DNA of 24,755 bases from a virus. Shown in pieces: positions 21,721 to 24,755 of the stretch (within the stretch, counting starts at the first letter, position 1; every line of letters starts with the position of its first letter). The notes under the pieces are model-generated. The model was given only the letters and a program-made list of their open reading frames with translations. It was not told the origin of the DNA and did not search any database. A program made the position numbers and the translations under genes. The DNA lies in IMG/VR virus record IMGVR_UViG_3300005513_000324, positions 1 through 24,755 of that record. One strand, given 5' to 3'.

Positions 21721-21837
21721 ATGGCCGATATTGCGACGGTGTTTCACTGGCCGCCGCAGGCCATGGACGAATTGGATTTAACGGACTTGATGGCCTGGCG
21801 CGAACGCGCCAGGGTGCGCAGCGGCGCGGATGATTAG
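21721..21837 (+). CDS. E': GpE' family tail protein (P2 E' frame)
   Basis: This short 38-codon frame starts MADIATVFHWPPQAMDELDLTDLMAWRERA in three consecutive blocks: ADIA.VFHW, ELDLTDLM and AWRERA. That is the hallmark of the P2 GpE' family. It is mainly expected as the C-terminal part of E+E', made by -1 frameshifting at 21664-21670. An ATG at 21721 also exists, without a clear ribosome-binding site. Its TAG forms part of the AGGAAG that serves gene T. Confidence 0.88.
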   Translation: MADIATVFHWPPQAMDELDLTDLMAWRERARVRSGADD

Positions 21838-21847
21838 GAAGCATTGA

Positions 21848-24568
21848 ATGAATGACAAGCAACTGCGGTTACAGGTGGTCTTTGCGGCGCTGGATAAATT
21901 GACCGCGCCGCTAAAGAAGATCACCGGCGAATCGTCCGTTCTGGGAAAGGCCATCAAGGCCAATAGCGACCGCTTGAAGGAATTGAACGCCCTGCAGAAG
22001 GATGTCGGGCGTTTCCGTGAGCTGCATGCCGGTCTGGATTCCAGTACGAATAAATTGCGCGAGGTCCAGCAGCATGTCGCCGGCCTGGCAAATAGGATGC
22101 AGCAAACGGCTCAGCCGACGCGGGCCATGACCCGCGAATTTAACGCCGCCGTAAAGTCGGCCGGTGCCTTGAAACATGAAAGTCAGCAGCACAGTGCGCA
22201 ATTGCAGGTGTTACGGGACCGCCTGTCCGGTGCCGGCATCGGCACTAGCCGCCTGGCGCAGCATGAGCGCAGTTTACGGGGAGACATTGCCGCCACGAAT
22301 ACCCAGCTGGCCGAACAGCAAAAGCGATTATCCGCGATTGCCGGCCATCAGCAGAAAGTAGGCAGCGCCCGCCAGCATGCCGACAAGTTGCGTTCCACCG
22401 CGGGCAATGTCGCCGCCGCTGGCGTCGGCGCGACGGTGGCCGGCAGCGCGGTCGGTGTGCCCCTGGTCAACGGATTAAAAGACGCGAAACATTATCAGAC
22501 TGAGAAGGCGCGCATTACCGCCTTGGGCCTTGGTCCCAAGGTCAGCTTTGATGCCGAGCGCTATGCCCGCGGCATGAAGACCTACGGCACCAGCCATGCC
22601 GAGAACCTGGAGCTGGTTCGCGACAGTATGTCCGTGTTCGGCGATCTGCCGCACGCGCAAATGGTCGCGCCCATGCTGGCGAAAATGAAATTTGCCAACA
22701 AGGCATTCTATGGTGAAGAGGCCGGCGGCGAGAATGAACGCAAGTTCATGGACATGTTGAAGGTTATCGAGGTGCGCGGCGGCACCGCCAGCGCCGCGAA
22801 ATTCAACGAGCAGGCCAATATGGTGCAGAAAGTCATTTCTGCGACCGGCGGCCGGGTCGGCCCTACCGAGTGGTTGAACCTCATTAAAACCGGCGGCATT
22901 GCCGCCAAGGGCATGGACGAAAAGTCCTTTTACTACGAGCTGGAGCCGCTAGTCCAAGAGCTGGGCGGCTTCGGCGTCGGTAACGGCCTGATGTCGAGCT
23001 ATAACAATCTGTACCAGGGCAGGACCAGCAAGCGCGCCGCGATGAACCTGGACAAGCTGGGCCTGATTGGGGATCACACCAAAGTCAAACATGACAAGGT
23101 GGGGCAGAGCGCCCAACTGGATCCTGGCGCACTGCTGGGCGCTGACCTCTTCAAGAAAAGCCAGTTCGAGTGGATGGAGCAGGTGCTGTTGCCGCAGCTG
23201 GCAAAACACGGCATTACCAAGAAATCGCAGGTGCTGGACACCATCGGCAGCCTGTACACCAACCGCAAGGCCGGCGACCTGATGGCGAACATGTATCTAC
23301 AGCGCGCCCAGATCCACAAGAACCGGAAGCTGAACGAGGGGGCCTACGACGTCGACCAGCTGGAACCGCTGGCGCGGGAGCAGGCCGGCGGCAAGGAAAT
23401 GGAAACCTTGGCTAAGCTGGCCGACTTAAAACTGAGCATGGGCGAGAAGATCCTGCCGCTGTATTCCCGCGCCATCGATAGCGCGACCGCTGCCCTGGAC
23501 GGCCTGAATGGATTTATGGAGAAAAATCCGACCTTGTCCAAGGTCATGATTGTGGGCTTTGGCAGCCTAGCGGCCATCCTGGTGGTGTTGGGGCCGCTGA
23601 TGCTGGGCCTGGCCGCCTTGATCGGTCCCTATGCGATGCTGCATGTGCTGTTCGCCAAGATGGGCGTCTCCGGCGGCGTGCTGACGCCGATCTTGCGCGG
23701 CATCGGGTCGGCTTTTCTGTGGTTGGGTCGCGCCTTGTTATTTGTCGGTCGGGCTTTCCTGATGAATCCGATTGGCCTGGTGATTACCGCCATTGCCCTG
23801 GCGGCTTACCTGATCTATCAGTATTGGGAGCCCATTAAAGGATTTTTTACTGACCTATGGGATACCGCCGGTAATGCGTTTTATCGTGCCTGGGCCAGCA
23901 TCAAGGCGTTTGCGGGCGGGTTGTGGGCCGATGTGCAGCAAGCGTTCGCCGGCGGCATCGGTGGCGTGTCCGCCCTGGTGCTGAATTGGTCGCCTTTGGG
24001 GCTGTTTTACCAGGCGTTCGCTGGCGTGTTGCGCTGGTTCGGCATCGACATGCCGGCGAAATTTAGCGACTTCGGCCTGAACATCATGCAGGGGCTGGCG
24101 AACGGCATTACCGGCGCCCTGGGGTTCGTTCGCACAGCGATTGCCGGCGCCAGCGACAGCGTCGTCGGTTGGTTTAAGGAAAAACTGGGTATTCACAGTC
24201 CTAGCCGGGTATTTGCCGAGCTGGGCGATTTCACGATGCAGGGGCTGGCGGTCGGGCTGCAGCGCAGCCAGGGAGATCCGCTCAACCAGGTCGGCGGCCT
24301 CGCCAAACGGCTGACTCAGCTGGGCGCCGGGATTGCCATCGGCGCAGCATCGATGCCGGCGCTAGCCTTCGATACACGGCCGCCGCTGGCGCCGCGCACA
24401 CCTGGCGCCGGCATGGTGATCCAGGGTGACACGATCACGATCAGCATTGCCGCTGCACCGGGCATGGATGAACAGGCGATTGCCCGGGCTGTGGCGCAGG
24501 CGCTGGAACAGCGAGATAGGCAGAAGGCGGCGCGGATCCGTTCCAGCCTGTCCGATTACGATAATTGA
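21848..24568 (+). CDS. T: Tail tape measure protein (P2 gpT-like)
   Basis: This protein sets tail length and is ejected with DNA. It has 906 residues (P2 gpT has 815). The N-terminal 180 residues are helical and Gln/Leu/Arg-rich, probably coiled coil. A Gly/Ala segment (183-210), a globular middle, and two hydrophobic stretches (about 561-597 and 615-658) follow. The C-terminal motif NIMQGLANGITGALG...GIHSPSRVFAELGDFTMQGLAVGL (about 740-815) is typical of tape measures of this group. AGGA at 21836-21839 precedes the ATG at normal distance. A tape measure longer than in P2 predicts a correspondingly longer tail. Confidence 0.94.
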   Translation: MNDKQLRLQVVFAALDKLTAPLKKITGESSVLGKAIKANSDRLKELNALQKDVGRFRELHAGLDSSTNKLREVQQHVAGLANRMQQTAQPTRAMTREFNAAVKSAGALKHESQQHSAQLQVLRDRLSGAGIGTSRLAQHERSLRGDIAATNTQLAEQQKRLSAIAGHQQKVGSARQHADKLRSTAGNVAAAGVGATVAGSAVGVPLVNGLKDAKHYQTEKARITALGLGPKVSFDAERYARGMKTYGTSHAENLELVRDSMSVFGDLPHAQMVAPMLAKMKFANKAFYGEEAGGENERKFMDMLKVIEVRGGTASAAKFNEQANMVQKVISATGGRVGPTEWLNLIKTGGIAAKGMDEKSFYYELEPLVQELGGFGVGNGLMSSYNNLYQGRTSKRAAMNLDKLGLIGDHTKVKHDKVGQSAQLDPGALLGADLFKKSQFEWMEQVLLPQLAKHGITKKSQVLDTIGSLYTNRKAGDLMANMYLQRAQIHKNRKLNEGAYDVDQLEPLAREQAGGKEMETLAKLADLKLSMGEKILPLYSRAIDSATAALDGLNGFMEKNPTLSKVMIVGFGSLAAILVVLGPLMLGLAALIGPYAMLHVLFAKMGVSGGVLTPILRGIGSAFLWLGRALLFVGRAFLMNPIGLVITAIALAAYLIYQYWEPIKGFFTDLWDTAGNAFYRAWASIKAFAGGLWADVQQAFAGGIGGVSALVLNWSPLGLFYQAFAGVLRWFGIDMPAKFSDFGLNIMQGLANGITGALGFVRTAIAGASDSVVGWFKEKLGIHSPSRVFAELGDFTMQGLAVGLQRSQGDPLNQVGGLAKRLTQLGAGIAIGAASMPALAFDTRPPLAPRTPGAGMVIQGDTITISIAAAPGMDEQAIARAVAQALEQRDRQKAARIRSSLSDYDN

Positions 24569-24581
24569 GAGGAGCAATAGG

Positions 24582-24755
24582 ATGATGATGGCCCTGGGCA
24601 TGTTTGTTTTTAGTTTGCCGACCCTGGCCTACCAGGAGCTGCAGCGCAAAACCGACTGGAAGCACCCGAGCACTTCCCGTGTCGGCGCCCGCAACGCCCG
24701 GCAGTTCACCGGCAAGGGTGAGGACACCATTACCCTGTCCGGCTGGATAGCGCCG
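24582..24755 (+). CDS. U: Tail protein U (P2 gpU-like), cut by window end
   Basis: The first 58 codons are present: MMMALGMFVFSLPTLAYQ, then ELQRKTDWKHPSTSRVG and FTGKGEDTITLSGWIAP. They match the P2 gpU start, a tail terminator/chaperone-like protein of about 160 residues. Three consecutive ATGs (24582, 24585, 24588) are available; GAGGAG at 24569-24574 fits the first. The frame is still open at the window edge, so the gene is truncated by the window, not broken. Confidence 0.92.
   Translation, partial: MMMALGMFVFSLPTLAYQELQRKTDWKHPSTSRVGARNARQFTGKGEDTITLSGWIAP

Noticed and set aside
1-24755. CRISPR array, tRNA or insertion sequence
   Set aside because: No regularly spaced repeats, cloverleaf-like sequence or transposase frame was seen anywhere in the window.

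Overview
The window is most of the late (virion and lysis) half of a P2-like temperate phage, almost certainly a prophage, in a GC-rich betaproteobacterium. Gene content and order follow enterobacterial phage P2 closely: leftward Q and P, then rightward O-N-M-L-X, a lysis cassette, R-S, V-W-J-I-H-G, FI-FII-E/E'-T-U. Coding bias and flanking genes suggest Burkholderiales (perhaps Oxalobacteraceae). That placement is inference, because there is no rRNA or tRNA and no host housekeeping gene to fix it.

Layout. Positions 1-2603 hold two rightward non-structural genes: a membrane-anchored protein with a beta-ketoacyl-synthase (thiolase)-like fold, and a protein made of two long AP2-type repeats. 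Positions 2604-2758 form a short junction without a convincing gene. Positions 2759-5825 are the leftward packaging operon: a small zinc-finger gene coupled to portal Q and terminase ATPase P. Positions 5826-5970 are the divergent late control region. Positions 5971-9406 carry scaffold/protease O, capsid N, small terminase M, head completion L and tail X. Positions 9425-11026 are the lysis block: two holin/antiholin-type membrane proteins, an M15 peptidase endolysin, an LysB spanin and a nested LysC lipoprotein. Positions 11004-11956 are tail completion R and S.

Positions 11957 to about 14686 are cargo inserted between S and V, the site where P2 itself carries a non-essential gene. The cargo contains an AT-rich divergent pair, a HEPN-domain protein (minus) and a TraB/GumN-family protein with two GX2H motifs (plus). 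These are followed by a two-hairpin terminator and a leftward com / C5-cytosine methyltransferase pair. The com gene overlaps the methyltransferase start, reproducing the com-mom arrangement of phage Mu with a different modification enzyme.

Positions 14756-24755 are the tail operons: spike V, baseplate W-J-I, fibre H, fibre-assembly G, sheath FI, tube FII, E with a -1 frameshift into E', tape measure T, and the start of U, cut by the window end.

Regulation. The two places where P2 has Ogr-activated late promoters (between P and O, and in front of V) carry the same dyad here, GGGTTGATA-N7-TATCAACCC. This is probably the binding site of this phage's Ogr-type activator. A related dyad with wider spacing sits between FII and E. 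Most genes within operons are coupled by ATGA-type overlaps.

The most interesting parts are the cargo block (a possible superinfection-defence pair plus a Com-controlled methyltransferase), the late-operator dyads, and the zinc-finger gene appended to the packaging operon.
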